Positions 1 to 8,023 of a stretch of DNA of 18,798 bases are shown in pieces. The DNA comes from Bacteroidota bacterium (GTDB taxonomy: Bacteria > Bacteroidota > Bacteroidia > 2-12-FULL-35-15). The notes below the pieces were generated by a model that saw only the letters and a program-made list of their open reading frames with translations, was not told the DNA's origin and did not search any database. The position numbers and the translations under genes were made by a program. Each line of letters begins with the position of its first letter. Within the stretch, counting starts at the first letter, position 1. The stretch is taken from positions 1 to 18,798 of the forward strand of contig JAPLDC010000030.1 in assembly GCA_026391935.1 (NCBI GenBank), given 5' to 3'.

Positions 1-180
1 ATATGAAGTAAGAGATTCAACCGGAGTGACAGCAACACCGAGCTTTTCAATGAATTCTTGTGTTCCTCCTGTACTGAATATCTTTACTCCTAAGGAATTT
101 AGTTGGTGAATTACTGGTTCTAAATTATCTTTATAATAGACTGAAATTAGTGCATTTTTAATCTTTTTCGTCAGGCTCAT
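1..180 (-). CDS. purH: PurH, bifunctional AICAR formyltransferase/IMP cyclohydrolase (N-terminal part)
   Basis: Only the first 60 codons are inside the window; the gene runs off the left edge. The protein starts MSLTKKIKNALISVYYKDNL and continues with a STGGT phosphate-binding loop (about residues 38-42) and VTPVESLTSY, the typical opening of the IMP cyclohydrolase (MGS-like) domain of PurH. PurH catalyses the last two steps of de novo IMP synthesis in the cytosol: formylation of AICAR and ring closure. The ATG at 180-178 is chosen because it gives the usual family N-terminus and lies about 20 bases after a TAnnTTTG box. The gene is divergent from the ABC permease at 370. The formyltransferase domain is not visible, so only the N-terminal half of the assignment is seen directly. 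Confidence 0.88.
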   Translation of the reverse strand, partial: MSLTKKIKNALISVYYKDNLEPVIHQLNSLGVKIFSTGGTQEFIEKLGVAVTPVESLTSY

Positions 181-202
181 AATTTGTGTCGGGTTTCTCC
201 TA

Positions 203-210
203 CAAAAGTA
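203..210 (-). promoter_or_regulatory. Bacteroidota-type -7 box for purH
   Basis: The minus strand reads TACTTTTG, a full match to the Bacteroidota sigma-factor -7 consensus TAnnTTTG. It lies 22 bases upstream of the purH ATG, predicting a leader of roughly 16 bases. No clear TTTG/TTG -33 element is seen at the usual spacing. Confidence 0.5.
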
Positions 211-337
211 TTAATTTTTATGCCTTCTTCGGACTATTCTGAACATTGTTGATAAATGTTTATTTTGTTAATAAAAGCCAATTTCAACGCTTTTTGACTT
301 ATGAATAATTCAACTTATTTTAAGAAAATAATTTTGG

Positions 338-345
338 TACATTTG
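338..345 (+). promoter_or_regulatory. Bacteroidota-type -7 box for the ABC permease
   Basis: TACATTTG matches TAnnTTTG and ends 24 bases before the permease ATG at 370. A TTTG occurs far upstream (293-296) but is too distant to be a normal -33 element. The 189-base gap between purH and the permease thus holds two divergent promoter boxes. Confidence 0.45.
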
Positions 346-369
346 TAACATTCTTAATCATTTTTTTTG

Positions 370-1614
370 ATGATCATTTTAGGTTTATTAGGAGAGAGTA
401 TTTCATTTGCCATTAATTCTTTAGTGGTAAATAAATTACGTACATTTCTCTCGCTATTAGGCATTACTATTGGTATTTTCGCCATTATTATAGTATTTAC
501 CGTTGTTGATTCTTTGGAACAAAATCTTAGGAAAAGTGTTCAGAGTTTGGGTGATGATGTTGTTTTTATTCAAAAATGGCCATGGACCTTTGGTCCTAAT
601 TATCCTTGGTGGAAGTACATGAATAGGCCTGTTCCCGAATATCCGGAACTAAATCAAATCCTTTCAAAATGCGATGGTGCTCAATCCGCAGCGTTTATGA
701 TAAGTACACGGATTACTGTAAAATACAAAAGTAGTAGTATTGAAAATGTAACGATCAATTGTGCCTCCCATCAATATGACCAAGTAAAGAATTTTGAAAT
801 TGCAGAAGGACGCTATTTTACTGAGATTGAATCTTCCTCAGGAAGACCTGTCGCTGTGATTGGCGATGTCCTTGCGAAAGCTCTTTTCCCCAACCAAAAT
901 CCGATTGGAGAAATGGTGAAATTAAATGGAGCCAAAGTGACGGTAATAGGTGTTTTTAAGAAAGAAGGTGAAAGTATTTTAGGTGGAAGTGTAGATACAG
1001 AAGTGTTGGTCCCTGTTAATTATGCTAAAAGCTTGATAGATATTAGAGATGAGGACCTTGATCCTCAAATTTTGGTTCGTGCAAAACCGGGTATAAGCAA
1101 CGATGATCTGATTGATGAACTTACCGGATTGATGAGGTCAATACGGAAATTACATCCCTTGACGGAGGATAATTTTGCTCTCAATCAAACAAGTTTAATA
1201 TCAACACAATTTGATAGTTTGTTCGGTGTCGTTGGAATTGTAGGATGGGTAATAGGTGGTTTTTCTATACTTGTCGGAGGTTTTGGAATTGCAAACATCA
1301 TGTTTGTTTCTGTAAAAGAAAGAACAAATATCATTGGTATCCAAAAGTCGCTGGGTGCAAAAAATTACTTTATTCTTTCTCAGTTTTTATTTGAAGCGGT
1401 GTTTTTATCATTACTTGGAGGTATGGTCGGACTCTTGATTGTCTACCTTCTTACCTTGGTAGCAGGTGATTCTATTGGAATGGAAATAACGCTGAGCAGA
1501 TCAAATGTTATTTTAGGATTCACTATTTCCATATTGATTGGAGTGGTTTCAGGTTTTGTTCCTGCATATGGTGCATCACAACTTGATCCTGTAGAGGCGA
1601 TCAGATCGAATTAG
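370..1614 (+). CDS. ABC transporter permease, MacB/FtsX family
   Basis: A 414-residue inner-membrane permease with the MacB_PCD plus FtsX layout: TM1 near residues 25-46, a large periplasmic domain from about 50 to 285, then TM2 (286-314), TM3 (338-364) and TM4 (378-400). After TM2 comes ERTNIIGIQKSLGAK (317-331), the cytoplasmic loop that couples FtsX-type permeases to their ATPase, and the protein ends LDPVEAIRSN, as is usual (P-x-EA-hydrophobic-R). Family members act with a MacB/LolD-like ATPase in mechanotransmission, efflux or lipoprotein release; the substrate cannot be told here. No ATPase gene lies nearby, so a partner must be encoded elsewhere. A TTG three bases earlier could extend the ORF by one residue; the ATG at 370 is preferred. 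The gene is divergent from purH, and the next gene follows after 74 bases. Confidence 0.85.
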   Translation: MIILGLLGESISFAINSLVVNKLRTFLSLLGITIGIFAIIIVFTVVDSLEQNLRKSVQSLGDDVVFIQKWPWTFGPNYPWWKYMNRPVPEYPELNQILSKCDGAQSAAFMISTRITVKYKSSSIENVTINCASHQYDQVKNFEIAEGRYFTEIESSSGRPVAVIGDVLAKALFPNQNPIGEMVKLNGAKVTVIGVFKKEGESILGGSVDTEVLVPVNYAKSLIDIRDEDLDPQILVRAKPGISNDDLIDELTGLMRSIRKLHPLTEDNFALNQTSLISTQFDSLFGVVGIVGWVIGGFSILVGGFGIANIMFVSVKERTNIIGIQKSLGAKNYFILSQFLFEAVFLSLLGGMVGLLIVYLLTLVAGDSIGMEITLSRSNVILGFTISILIGVVSGFVPAYGASQLDPVEAIRSN

Positions 1615-1651
1615 ATATAGTGGTATGATTAAATTTAAGCTCGAATTAAAC

Positions 1652-1669
1652 ACCGATTTGTAATTCGGT
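1652..1669. repeat. Short imperfect palindrome with ATTTGTAAT core
   Basis: ACCGATTTGTAATTCGGT forms ACCGA/TCGGT arms around an ATTTGTAAT centre, 38 bases after the permease stop. There is no following T-run, so it is not a good intrinsic terminator. It may be a relic of a dispersed intergenic palindrome. Confidence 0.3.
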
Positions 1670-1688
1670 AAATACGTAAAGAATAGAT

Positions 1689-2030
1689 ATGCAAGCATCC
1701 ATAAAACGACCAGCCCTTATTAAGATCATTTGTATTATGGGTTTTATTTGGATCGTATTTAGTTTTCCATCTGTATTTTCTCCTGCGATAAAAAAAATGG
1801 GCGACTGGTATCCTGCCTTATTTGGTTTGATCGTTGCGGCAAGTTTTATTTCATACATTGGTGTCTGGCACATGAAACGGTGGGGTGTCCATCTTTTTAT
1901 AATTATCTTTTTTTTAAAAGAAACACTTCTTGTTTTGGTGAATGATGTAAATTACATAGGCATTGCACTTTCATTTTTTTTCCTCTTTACTATGTTGCGC
2001 TTTTATAAAAGGATGGATTTGAATTTATAG
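1689..2030 (+). CDS. Small four-helix integral membrane protein, function unknown
   Basis: A 113-residue protein that I do not recognise. It starts with a short positively charged N-terminus (MQASIKRPALIK), then has about four hydrophobic stretches: residues 11-31, 43-62, 66-84 and 89-106, with a basic tail (FYKRMDLNL). The topology suggests a small inner-membrane protein with both ends in the cytosol. It lies 74 bases after the permease on the same strand and could be co-transcribed, but no recognisable promoter box separates or joins them. An overlapping minus-strand ORF (1646-1873) is taken as a shadow because it has no family-like features. The start ATG at 1689 is the first in frame; a second Met at codon 17 is possible but would cut into the first helix. 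There are no catalytic motifs, so I infer no function. Confidence 0.6.
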   Translation: MQASIKRPALIKIICIMGFIWIVFSFPSVFSPAIKKMGDWYPALFGLIVAASFISYIGVWHMKRWGVHLFIIIFFLKETLLVLVNDVNYIGIALSFFFLFTMLRFYKRMDLNL

Positions 2031-2055
2031 ACAGAAAACGGAATTTGTCGAAAAA

Positions 2056-2088
2056 TTGAAAATTTGCCGTTTATTTTGATTAGATTTG
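2056..2088 (+). promoter_or_regulatory. Promoter of the desaturase pseudogene
   Basis: TAGATTTG at 2081-2088 fully matches the -7 consensus TAnnTTTG, with TTG at 2056-2058 (spacing 22) as a possible -33 element. It ends 19 bases before the ATG at 2108. The promoter therefore looks intact although the gene behind it is broken. Confidence 0.5.
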
Positions 2089-2107
2089 AGTTTAAATTTT
2101 AAATAAG

Positions 2108-3024
2108 ATGAAACAAAAAATTAAATTTATTAATAAGGAAAACACTCACTTTTATAATACACTAAAAGCTCGCGTTGATCAATATTTCATTGATAATCAT
2201 ATTTCTCAGAATGCAAATTTGACTATGGTTTTTAAGACAATCGTAATGCTTTCTCTTTACTTCGTTCCCTATACAATATACTTCACCATACATTTACTAA
2301 TATTCATGGATATGACAGGGATATCGACAGTAAAGTGATCATGCGTTTTTCACCTTCCGGTAAATATAAAGGCATTCAACGCTTTCAGGTTTTTTATGTA
2401 TTTATTTTTTATGCTGTGATGTCTTTGTATTGGACAACTGCCAAGGATTTTGTACAATACTTTGAATTTAATAAAGGTGGGCAGCACCGTGATAGTGGTT
2501 TTCGAAAATTCATTACACTCATGGGGCTTATTATTTGGAAAGCAATTTACTTCACGTATATGTTTGCTTTGCCGATGATCTTTGTTCACCTATCATTTTT
2601 GCAGGTCTTAGTGGGCTTTTTGACTTTACATGCGATTTCAGGATTGATTTTAAGCATTGTGTTTCAGTTGGCGCACGTTGTTGAAGGAACCAAATTCCCC
2701 GTTCCCGATGAAAAAGGAAACATTGAGAATGAATGGGCTATTCACCAAATGCAAACCACAGCGGATTTCTGCAGAGGTAATTGGCTAATCACTTATTATG
2801 TTGGAGGATTGAACTATCAGATCGAGCATCATTTGTTCCCGCGTATTTGTCACGTTCATTATCCTGAAATTTCGAAAATTGTAGCGCAAACAGCAAAAGA
2901 ATTTGGTTTACCCTATATTTATAATGAATCGTTGTGGAAAGCATTTAAATCACACATGAGTATTATTTCGAAATTGGGTAAAAATGATCTTTCGTTTATT
3001 GCAATTGCTAATAATGTGGGATAA
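2108..3024 (+). pseudogene. Fatty acid (acyl-CoA/linoleoyl-CoA type) desaturase, disrupted by internal deletion and frameshift
   Basis: Two overlapping reading frames together give a membrane fatty-acid desaturase with its middle missing. The first (2108-2338) encodes the usual N-terminus MKQKIKFINKENTHFYNTL up to LYFVP. The other frame, open from about 2269 to 3024, begins NILHHTFTNIHGYDRDIDS and carries the HVVEG region and the third histidine box QIEHHLFP. The join lies at about 2267-2275. Intact relatives run roughly 360 residues; here about 54 plus 250 codons remain, so around 60 codons are lost. The loss removes the first histidine box (HDxxH) and the first His of box two (normally HNxLHH; here YN precedes LHH), both needed for the di-iron site. 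The frames also differ, so no full protein can be made. Its upstream promoter box is intact, suggesting recent loss. An assembly error is the main alternative. Confidence 0.85.
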
Positions 3025-3042
3025 TTTTATTCAAATAATACC

Positions 3043-3057
3043 CGAAGCTCTGCTTCG
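3043..3057. repeat. Short palindrome, copy 1
   Basis: CGAAGC-TCT-GCTTCG forms a six-base-pair stem with a three-base loop. It sits inside ATACCCGAAGCTCTGCTTCG followed by AGGT. The same layout (ATACC, AGCTCTGCT, AGG) recurs in direct orientation at 3307-3330. Confidence 0.6.
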
Positions 3058-3073
3058 AGGTAAAAAAAACATA

Positions 3074-3277
3074 GCCACAGATTCACAGATTTTTATTTTA
3101 AAAATGAATTTATCGGATTATTACAAAAAACATTTATATTCATTTTAATCTAAAAACTCCTCTAAGCTTTGCTGCCTGGTGTCTTTTTTGCCATAGATCT
3201 TCAGATTGTTTTTTGTAGTAAGATGCATGTTTATCATTGCATGGCAATAAATCCTTTTAAAATCAGCGAATTGTGGC
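3074..3277. repeat. Imperfect inverted repeat pair (possible MITE-like relic)
   Basis: The left arm at 3074-3095 reads GCCACAGATTCACAGATTTT. The right arm at 3255-3277, read on the minus strand, is GCCACAATTCGCTGATTTTA: the same apart from one missing base and two substitutions over the first 20 positions. The arms are about 160 bases apart, with AT-rich non-coding sequence between. No transposase or clear target duplication is seen. Confidence 0.5.
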
Positions 3278-3312
3278 ATTATCTGTAGTCTTAATTAGTG
3301 TTGAGATACCGC

Positions 3313-3325
3313 GCAGCTCTGCTGC
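3313..3325. repeat. Short palindrome, copy 2
   Basis: GCAGC-TCT-GCTGC forms a five-base-pair stem with the same TCT loop as the copy at 3043. The surrounding bases (ATACC before, AGGGT after) also match. The arms changed in a compensating way (GAAGC/GCTTC versus GCAGC/GCTGC), so the stem is conserved rather than the letters. Confidence 0.6.
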
Positions 3326-3354
3326 AGGGTTATTCATTTCTAAAAACATTTTTG

Positions 3355-3380
3355 AAGCACTAAATTTTAGTGCTTTTTTT
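3355..3380. terminator. Terminator-like hairpin between the desaturase remnant and mfd
   Basis: AAGCACTA (3355-3362) pairs with TAGTGCTT (3368-3375) around an AT loop and is followed on the plus strand by a T-run (3374-3380). The U-tract favours plus-strand termination. It also lies three bases past the mfd stop codon, so it may act in both directions. Confidence 0.6.
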
Positions 3381-3382
3381 AT

Positions 3383-6300
3383 TTAGATGTTTATCAAAGG
3401 TTTCAAAACAGCGATCGCATCATTGATGGAACGTATATTCTCAAAAGACAATGTTAATTTTCCGTTGCTCTCTTTCATTTTACAAGCACGTCCATTTTGT
3501 TGCACGAATTTTAAAACTTTAGTAAAAATTTCACTTTGATAATAAGGAGAGTTTTGATTCTGAATAAAATAACCCGTCATACGATTGTTCTTCAGTAACA
3601 ATTTCTCAAACCCTATCTCCATAGCCAGCCAACGCAAACGAATGGTAAGAATAAGCTCAATTGCTTGTTCAGGAACTAGCCCAAAGCGGTCGCGCAACTG
3701 TGTTTCAAATTTCAACAATTGTTCTTCAGTATTTGAGTCATCCAGTTCTCTATATAGATTCAAACGTTCTGTAATATTATTTACATAGTCATCAGGAATC
3801 AAAATTTCCATGTCAGTGTCAATCGTGCAATCGGAAAGAAATTTGTTATGATGTTGTTGTGTGAATTTTTGAGAGCCGCCAACATCCGTTTCCCTTAGTT
3901 CTTCATGCTCTATTCTTAATTCCATGATCGCTTCATTCAGGATTTTTTGATACATCTCAAATCCGATCTCATTTATGAAACCACTTTGTTCACCGCCTAA
4001 TAAATTTCCTGCTCCACGAATATCAAGGTCACGCATAGCGATGCTGAACCCACTTCCAAGATCCGAAAATTCTTCGATAGCTTTTAATCGTTTTCGTGCT
4101 TCAGGAGTTAGCAATGAAACAGGGGTGGTGAGCAAATAACAAAATGCTTTTTTATTAGACCGTCCTACTCGTCCTCGCATCTGATGCAAGTCGCTTAAGC
4201 CGAACATATGTGCCTGATTGATGATAATAGTGTTTGCATTTGAAATATCTAAACCGGCTTCAATAATTGTTGTTGCCACCAACACATCAAATTCTCCTTC
4301 TACAAAATCGAGCATCACTTGTTCGAGTTTGTCTCCTTCCAATTGCCCGTGCCCGATAGCCACTTTTGCATCAGGACATAATCGTTGAATCATGCCGGCC
4401 ACTTCCATAATATTTTGGACACGATTGTGCACAAAAAAAACTTGTCCGCCACGCGAAATTTCAAACGAAATAGCATCACGGATAATTTCTTCATTAAATG
4501 TATGCAACTCTGTTTGTACAGGATAACGATTCGGAGGCGGAGTGTTTATAACGGAAAGGTCACGTGCTCCCATCATCGAAAATTGTAAGGTGCGGGGAAT
4601 AGGAGTTGCAGTGAGCGTTAGTGTATCGACATTTGTTTTGAATGTTTTTAATTTATCCTTTACTGCTACACCAAATTTTTGTTCCTCATCGATTATTATC
4701 AATCCAAGGTCTTTGAATTTTACTCCTTTCCCAACAATGCCATGGGTGCCGATTAATATATCTACTTGTCCTTTTTCAACTTTTTCCAAAGTTTCTTTTT
4801 GTTGTTTTGCAGATTTGTATCTGTTTATATAATCGACAGTGCAAGGAAGGTCTTTTAACCGTTCTTTAAATGTTTTATAATGCTGTAAAGCAAGGATTGT
4901 TGTAGGAACTAATATTGCAACTTGTTTACTGTCGCTTACAGCTTTAAAGGCAGCACGAATTGCAACTTCTGTTTTTCCGAAACCAACATCACCGCATACG
5001 AGCCTGTCCATAGGCCATTCGCTCTCCATGTCTTTTTTTACATCGGAAGTGGATTTTATTTGATCCGGCGTATCTTCATAAATAAAAGAAGCTTCCAATT
5101 CATTTTGCATATATGTGTCAGGGCTGAACTGAAAACCTTTTAATGCTTTCCGCTTGGCGTACAATTGGATAAGATCGTATGCAATTTCTTTTACTTTTTT
5201 CTTGGTCTTTTGTTTAAGTGTAGCCCAGGTATTTGTGCCAAGTTTATTTATTTTCGGTTCGGATCCTTCTTTTCCTGAGTATTTTGCAATACGATGCAGC
5301 GAGTGAATGCTGATATTAACTATATCATAATCTTTATAAACAAGTCGGATGGTTTCTTGTGTTTTACCATTTACTTCAATGGTTTCCAGTCCGCCATAAC
5401 GACCGACACCATAATCAATATGCGTCACGAAATCACCGGGATTCAATCCTTTTAATTCCTTTAATGTAAGTGCTTCATTTTTTTTATTGAAGCTGCTTTT
5501 CAAACGAAAACGATGATAGCGATCAAAGATCTGGTGGTCTGTATAACAAGCAATTTTTAATTCATTATCAATAAATCCTTCGTGTATCGAAAGTAGAATA
5601 GGAGTGAAGATTTCGGGGTCTTCGCTTTTTTTCGGAGCGATATCTTCGAAAATTTTATACAAGCGTTCAACTTGTTTCGGAGTATCAGAAAAAATAATAT
5701 TTGCCAAGCCATTACGAACATTGCTTTTGAAGTTATCGTTCAGGTAACTGAAATTTTTATTGAAACTCGGTTGAGGTGAAAAATTATAGGTAATAATTTT
5801 CGTTGGCGACAATGAAAAATGATTTCCAAACTCCACAACAGGAAATCCTAATACTTGTTTTGTAAAAACATCTTTGTGGATGTATAATTCGTTGGGTTCA
5901 AGTTGTGCGATCACCGAATCAAGTTTACTGAAGGATAGTTCGGCTTGGGCAAATGCATTTTCGATCCTGTCGACAGTTAATTGAAAATGCTTGAACCAAA
6001 TAACAGAATTTTCGGGAATGAATTCCAAAAATGTTTGCCGGCTTTCCTGCAATAATTTTGTTTGCACATTCGGAATGATGTTGCAATAAGTAACTGTTTG
6101 AACGGATAGTTGCGTTACAGGATCAAAGCTTCGGATTGAATCCACTTCGTTTCCAAAAAATTCAACACGGTATGGATTATCATTTGAAAAAGAAAAAATA
6201 TCTACAATCCCTCCACGAATGGAAAATTGTCCCGGCTCGACTACATAATCAACACGTTCAAAGCCATATTCATTTAAAACTTCTGCAATAAAATCGATAG

Positions 6301-6787
6301 GGATTTTTTCTCCCTGTTTTAATTCTAATGTGTTCTTTGTTAAATGTGTTTTTGTAACAACTTTTTCAGTTAATGCTTCAGGGTAAGTGACAATGCAAAT
6401 GTGTTTTTTACCGGTATTGATCTTGTTTAATACTTCTGCGCGTAATAAAATATTTGAGTTGTCAATTGCTTCGTGTTCATATGGCATTCGGTAAGAAGCA
6501 GGAAAGAATAAAACATTTTGTTCGCCCAATAGATTTTCAAGGTCGTTTAGAAAATAGGCGGCCTCTTCTTTGTCGGGAAAAATTAATAAATTGGTTTTAT
6601 GTATGTGCTGATAAGCAGATGCAGCAATGAAAGACAGCCCTGATCCGATGACACCTTTTAATTGAATGCGCGTAGCATTCCCCTTCAATTCCTCTGTTAG
6701 TAGTAAATTGTTACTTGAATCACCATACTTACGTAAAATATCTTCCTTCGTCACAGCAGTCTGAGACTGTTTTTTATTTTTGTTCAA
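3383..6787 (-). CDS. mfd: Mfd, transcription-repair coupling factor
   Basis: This 1134-residue superfamily 2 DNA translocase pushes stalled RNA polymerase off damaged DNA and recruits UvrA. Domains in order: UvrB-like N-terminal module (about 40-350); CarD/RID-type RNA polymerase-binding domain (about 447-505, starting GLNPGDFVTHIDYGVGRYGG); translocase module with Walker A GDVGFGKTE (599-607), DEEQ box (700-703), TATPIPRT (about 727-734) and motif VI QMRGRVGRS (about 850); and the TRCF C-terminal domain (about 990-1090). All key motifs are intact and the length is normal for the family. The start is odd: a TTG at 6787-6785 directly follows an in-frame TAA, and no ATG occurs before residue 101, so translation begins at this TTG or at a GTG at codon 12 (6754). 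It is convergent with the desaturase remnant and downstream of fbp on the same strand (136-base gap). Confidence 0.96.
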   Translation of the reverse strand: MNKNKKQSQTAVTKEDILRKYGDSSNNLLLTEELKGNATRIQLKGVIGSGLSFIAASAYQHIHKTNLLIFPDKEEAAYFLNDLENLLGEQNVLFFPASYRMPYEHEAIDNSNILLRAEVLNKINTGKKHICIVTYPEALTEKVVTKTHLTKNTLELKQGEKIPIDFIAEVLNEYGFERVDYVVEPGQFSIRGGIVDIFSFSNDNPYRVEFFGNEVDSIRSFDPVTQLSVQTVTYCNIIPNVQTKLLQESRQTFLEFIPENSVIWFKHFQLTVDRIENAFAQAELSFSKLDSVIAQLEPNELYIHKDVFTKQVLGFPVVEFGNHFSLSPTKIITYNFSPQPSFNKNFSYLNDNFKSNVRNGLANIIFSDTPKQVERLYKIFEDIAPKKSEDPEIFTPILLSIHEGFIDNELKIACYTDHQIFDRYHRFRLKSSFNKKNEALTLKELKGLNPGDFVTHIDYGVGRYGGLETIEVNGKTQETIRLVYKDYDIVNISIHSLHRIAKYSGKEGSEPKINKLGTNTWATLKQKTKKKVKEIAYDLIQLYAKRKALKGFQFSPDTYMQNELEASFIYEDTPDQIKSTSDVKKDMESEWPMDRLVCGDVGFGKTEVAIRAAFKAVSDSKQVAILVPTTILALQHYKTFKERLKDLPCTVDYINRYKSAKQQKETLEKVEKGQVDILIGTHGIVGKGVKFKDLGLIIIDEEQKFGVAVKDKLKTFKTNVDTLTLTATPIPRTLQFSMMGARDLSVINTPPPNRYPVQTELHTFNEEIIRDAISFEISRGGQVFFVHNRVQNIMEVAGMIQRLCPDAKVAIGHGQLEGDKLEQVMLDFVEGEFDVLVATTIIEAGLDISNANTIIINQAHMFGLSDLHQMRGRVGRSNKKAFCYLLTTPVSLLTPEARKRLKAIEEFSDLGSGFSIAMRDLDIRGAGNLLGGEQSGFINEIGFEMYQKILNEAIMELRIEHEELRETDVGGSQKFTQQHHNKFLSDCTIDTDMEILIPDDYVNNITERLNLYRELDDSNTEEQLLKFETQLRDRFGLVPEQAIELILTIRLRWLAMEIGFEKLLLKNNRMTGYFIQNQNSPYYQSEIFTKVLKFVQQNGRACKMKESNGKLTLSFENIRSINDAIAVLKPLINI

Positions 6788-6846
6788 TTATGAAACTGAA
6801 CTTTTCAATTTGATCTCTTCTCTTTTTACGAGTTGACAATCTAGTA

Positions 6847-6860
6847 TGTCATTTTGAGCC
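6847..6860 (+). repeat. Degenerate copy of the dispersed TGTCATnnTGAGC repeat
   Basis: TGTCATTTTGAGCC in the fbp-mfd gap matches the outer part of an intergenic repeat also seen degenerately at 9841-9903 and 13833-13857. Only one end is recognisable here. Confidence 0.35.
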
Positions 6861-6893
6861 TATGTAATGATGCAGACTCTTGCTGAGAAATTT

Positions 6894-6913
6894 TATTCGT
6901 ATTTCTTCGAATA
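6894..6913. other. Stem-loop after the fbp stop
   Basis: TATTCG (6894-6899) pairs with CGAATA (6908-6913), loop of eight, about ten bases beyond the fbp stop codon. It partly overlaps a ten-base palindrome (AGAATATTCT, 6913-6922). No strong T-run follows on the minus strand, so a terminator role is uncertain. Confidence 0.3.
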
Positions 6914-6923
6914 GAATATTCTG

Positions 6924-7943
6924 TTAAGAAGCATTTACCTCTGAATACTTTTTCATGAACTCACAGGCCATATCTACCATGTCTGCCGACCCAAGGAATA
7001 AAGGAGTGCGCTGGTGTAATTCTTTCATATCCAATTCCATGATACGTTCCTTACCATTACTAGCTTTCCCACCGGCTTGTTCAATAATAAATGCTAAAGG
7101 ATTGCATTCATAAAGCAAGCGCAATTTCCCATTTGGAGATTTCGCCGTTGTTGGATAAATATAAATCCCTCCAATGATCAGGTTACGGTGTATGTCAGCA
7201 ACGCCGGAGCCTATGTATCGTGATGAATATGGTCTGCTGGTTGCATCGTCTTCTTCCTGACAATATTTAATATATTTTTTCACTCCATCAGGAAAGTGAA
7301 CATAATTACCTTCATTTATGGAATATACTTTGGCAGATTTAGGTGTTTGCATATTTGGATGCGATAAACAAAATTCTCCTATCGAAGGATCCAGCGTAAA
7401 TCCGTTAACTCCTTTCCCAGTTGTATATACCATCATGCAAGAGGAACCGTAAATAACGTATCCGGCAGCTACTTGCTCCGTTCCGCGTTGCATAAAGTCT
7501 TCATAGGTTCCCGGTCCGGAAAGAGAGGTTCTTCTATAAATCGAGAATATGGTTCCAATTGAAACATTTACATCAATATTGGAAGAGCCATCCAGAGGAT
7601 CCATTGCTACAACATATTTCGCATTTTTAGAAACCTCGTTATCAATGGTTATAATGTCTTCGTTCTCTTCGGATGCGATTGCGCAGCATTCGCCACCAAC
7701 ACTTAGTGCCGCAATAAATTGTTCATTAGCATAAACATCCAGTTTTTTTACATTTTCTCCCTGAATGTTAATTTCTCCTGCATCACCTAATATATCAGCT
7801 AAGCCGGCTTTTGTCACTTCACGATTAACAATCTTTGACGCGATAGCGATATCACGTAATAGTCGCGATAACTCCCCTTTTGCATATGGAAAATCAGCTT
7901 GTTTTTCAATAATAAATTGTCCTAAAGTTTTAACTCTGCTCAT
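6924..7943 (-). CDS. fbp: Class 1 fructose-1,6-bisphosphatase
   Basis: A 339-residue cytosolic enzyme that removes the 1-phosphate from fructose 1,6-bisphosphate, the committed step of gluconeogenesis. It has the class 1 signature: the metal-binding run DPLDGSSNID at 115-124, preceded by ASEENED (90-96) for the second metal site, and the substrate-side segment KLRLLYECNPLAFIIEQAGG at 273-292. Length and motifs are normal. The ATG at 7943-7941 gives the standard N-terminus MSRVKTLGQFI. Its start is only 80 bases from the start of the divergent GNAT gene, so the two promoters must overlap; a near-match -7 box (GATATTTG, one mismatch) is at 7974-7967. A 136-base gap with a stem-loop separates it from mfd downstream, so a separate transcript is possible but not certain. 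Confidence 0.97.
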   Translation of the reverse strand: MSRVKTLGQFIIEKQADFPYAKGELSRLLRDIAIASKIVNREVTKAGLADILGDAGEINIQGENVKKLDVYANEQFIAALSVGGECCAIASEENEDIITIDNEVSKNAKYVVAMDPLDGSSNIDVNVSIGTIFSIYRRTSLSGPGTYEDFMQRGTEQVAAGYVIYGSSCMMVYTTGKGVNGFTLDPSIGEFCLSHPNMQTPKSAKVYSINEGNYVHFPDGVKKYIKYCQEEDDATSRPYSSRYIGSGVADIHRNLIIGGIYIYPTTAKSPNGKLRLLYECNPLAFIIEQAGGKASNGKERIMELDMKELHQRTPLFLGSADMVDMACEFMKKYSEVNAS

Positions 7944-7966
7944 TGTCTATTTATTTCTTATTTACA

Positions 7967-7974
7967 CAAATATC
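7967..7974 (-). promoter_or_regulatory. Possible -7 box of fbp
   Basis: The minus strand reads GATATTTG, one mismatch from TAnnTTTG, 24 bases before the fbp ATG. A TTTG at 8002-7999 (spacing 24) could serve as a long-spaced -33 element. Confidence 0.3.
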
Positions 7975-7982
7975 GCAATATT

Positions 7983-8018
7983 TTTGGATGATAAAAACCA
8001 AAGAATTAAATAACTTTG
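7983..8018 (+). promoter_or_regulatory. Promoter of the GNAT-lysC unit
   Basis: TAACTTTG at 8011-8018 fully matches the TAnnTTTG -7 box, with TTTG at 7983-7986 (spacing 24, somewhat long) as a possible -33. The box ends only five bases before the ATG at 8024, so the transcript would start at or within a base or two of the start codon: a leaderless or nearly leaderless mRNA. It argues against upstream starts at 7943 or 7988. Confidence 0.5.
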
Positions 8019-8023
8019 TGGCT

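Larger units (their letters stand above)
3025..3382. other. 358-base intergenic region without a gene
   Basis: No coding potential is visible on either strand. It holds two similar short palindromes (3043-3057, 3313-3325), an imperfect inverted repeat (3074-3095 and 3255-3277), a possible third degenerate palindrome copy (3164-3179) and a hairpin with a T-run (3355-3380). It separates the convergent desaturase remnant and mfd. Confidence 0.6.

Noticed and set aside
1646..1873. Minus-strand ORF opposite the small membrane protein
   Set aside because: It is antisense to a better-supported ORF and has no domain, promoter box or compositional support.
3074..3277. CRISPR-like or toxin-antitoxin element in the desaturase-mfd gap
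   Set aside because: There are only two inverted arms, no regular spacers and no ORF of useful length.
4385..5143. Plus-strand ORFs inside mfd
   Set aside because: They are shadows of the strongly conserved mfd frame.
7943..8023. N-terminal extension of the GNAT gene (TTG at 7943 or ATG at 7988)
   Set aside because: It would run from within the fbp start codon through the promoter region and -7 box, and the added residues do not fit the family; the ATG at 8024 does.
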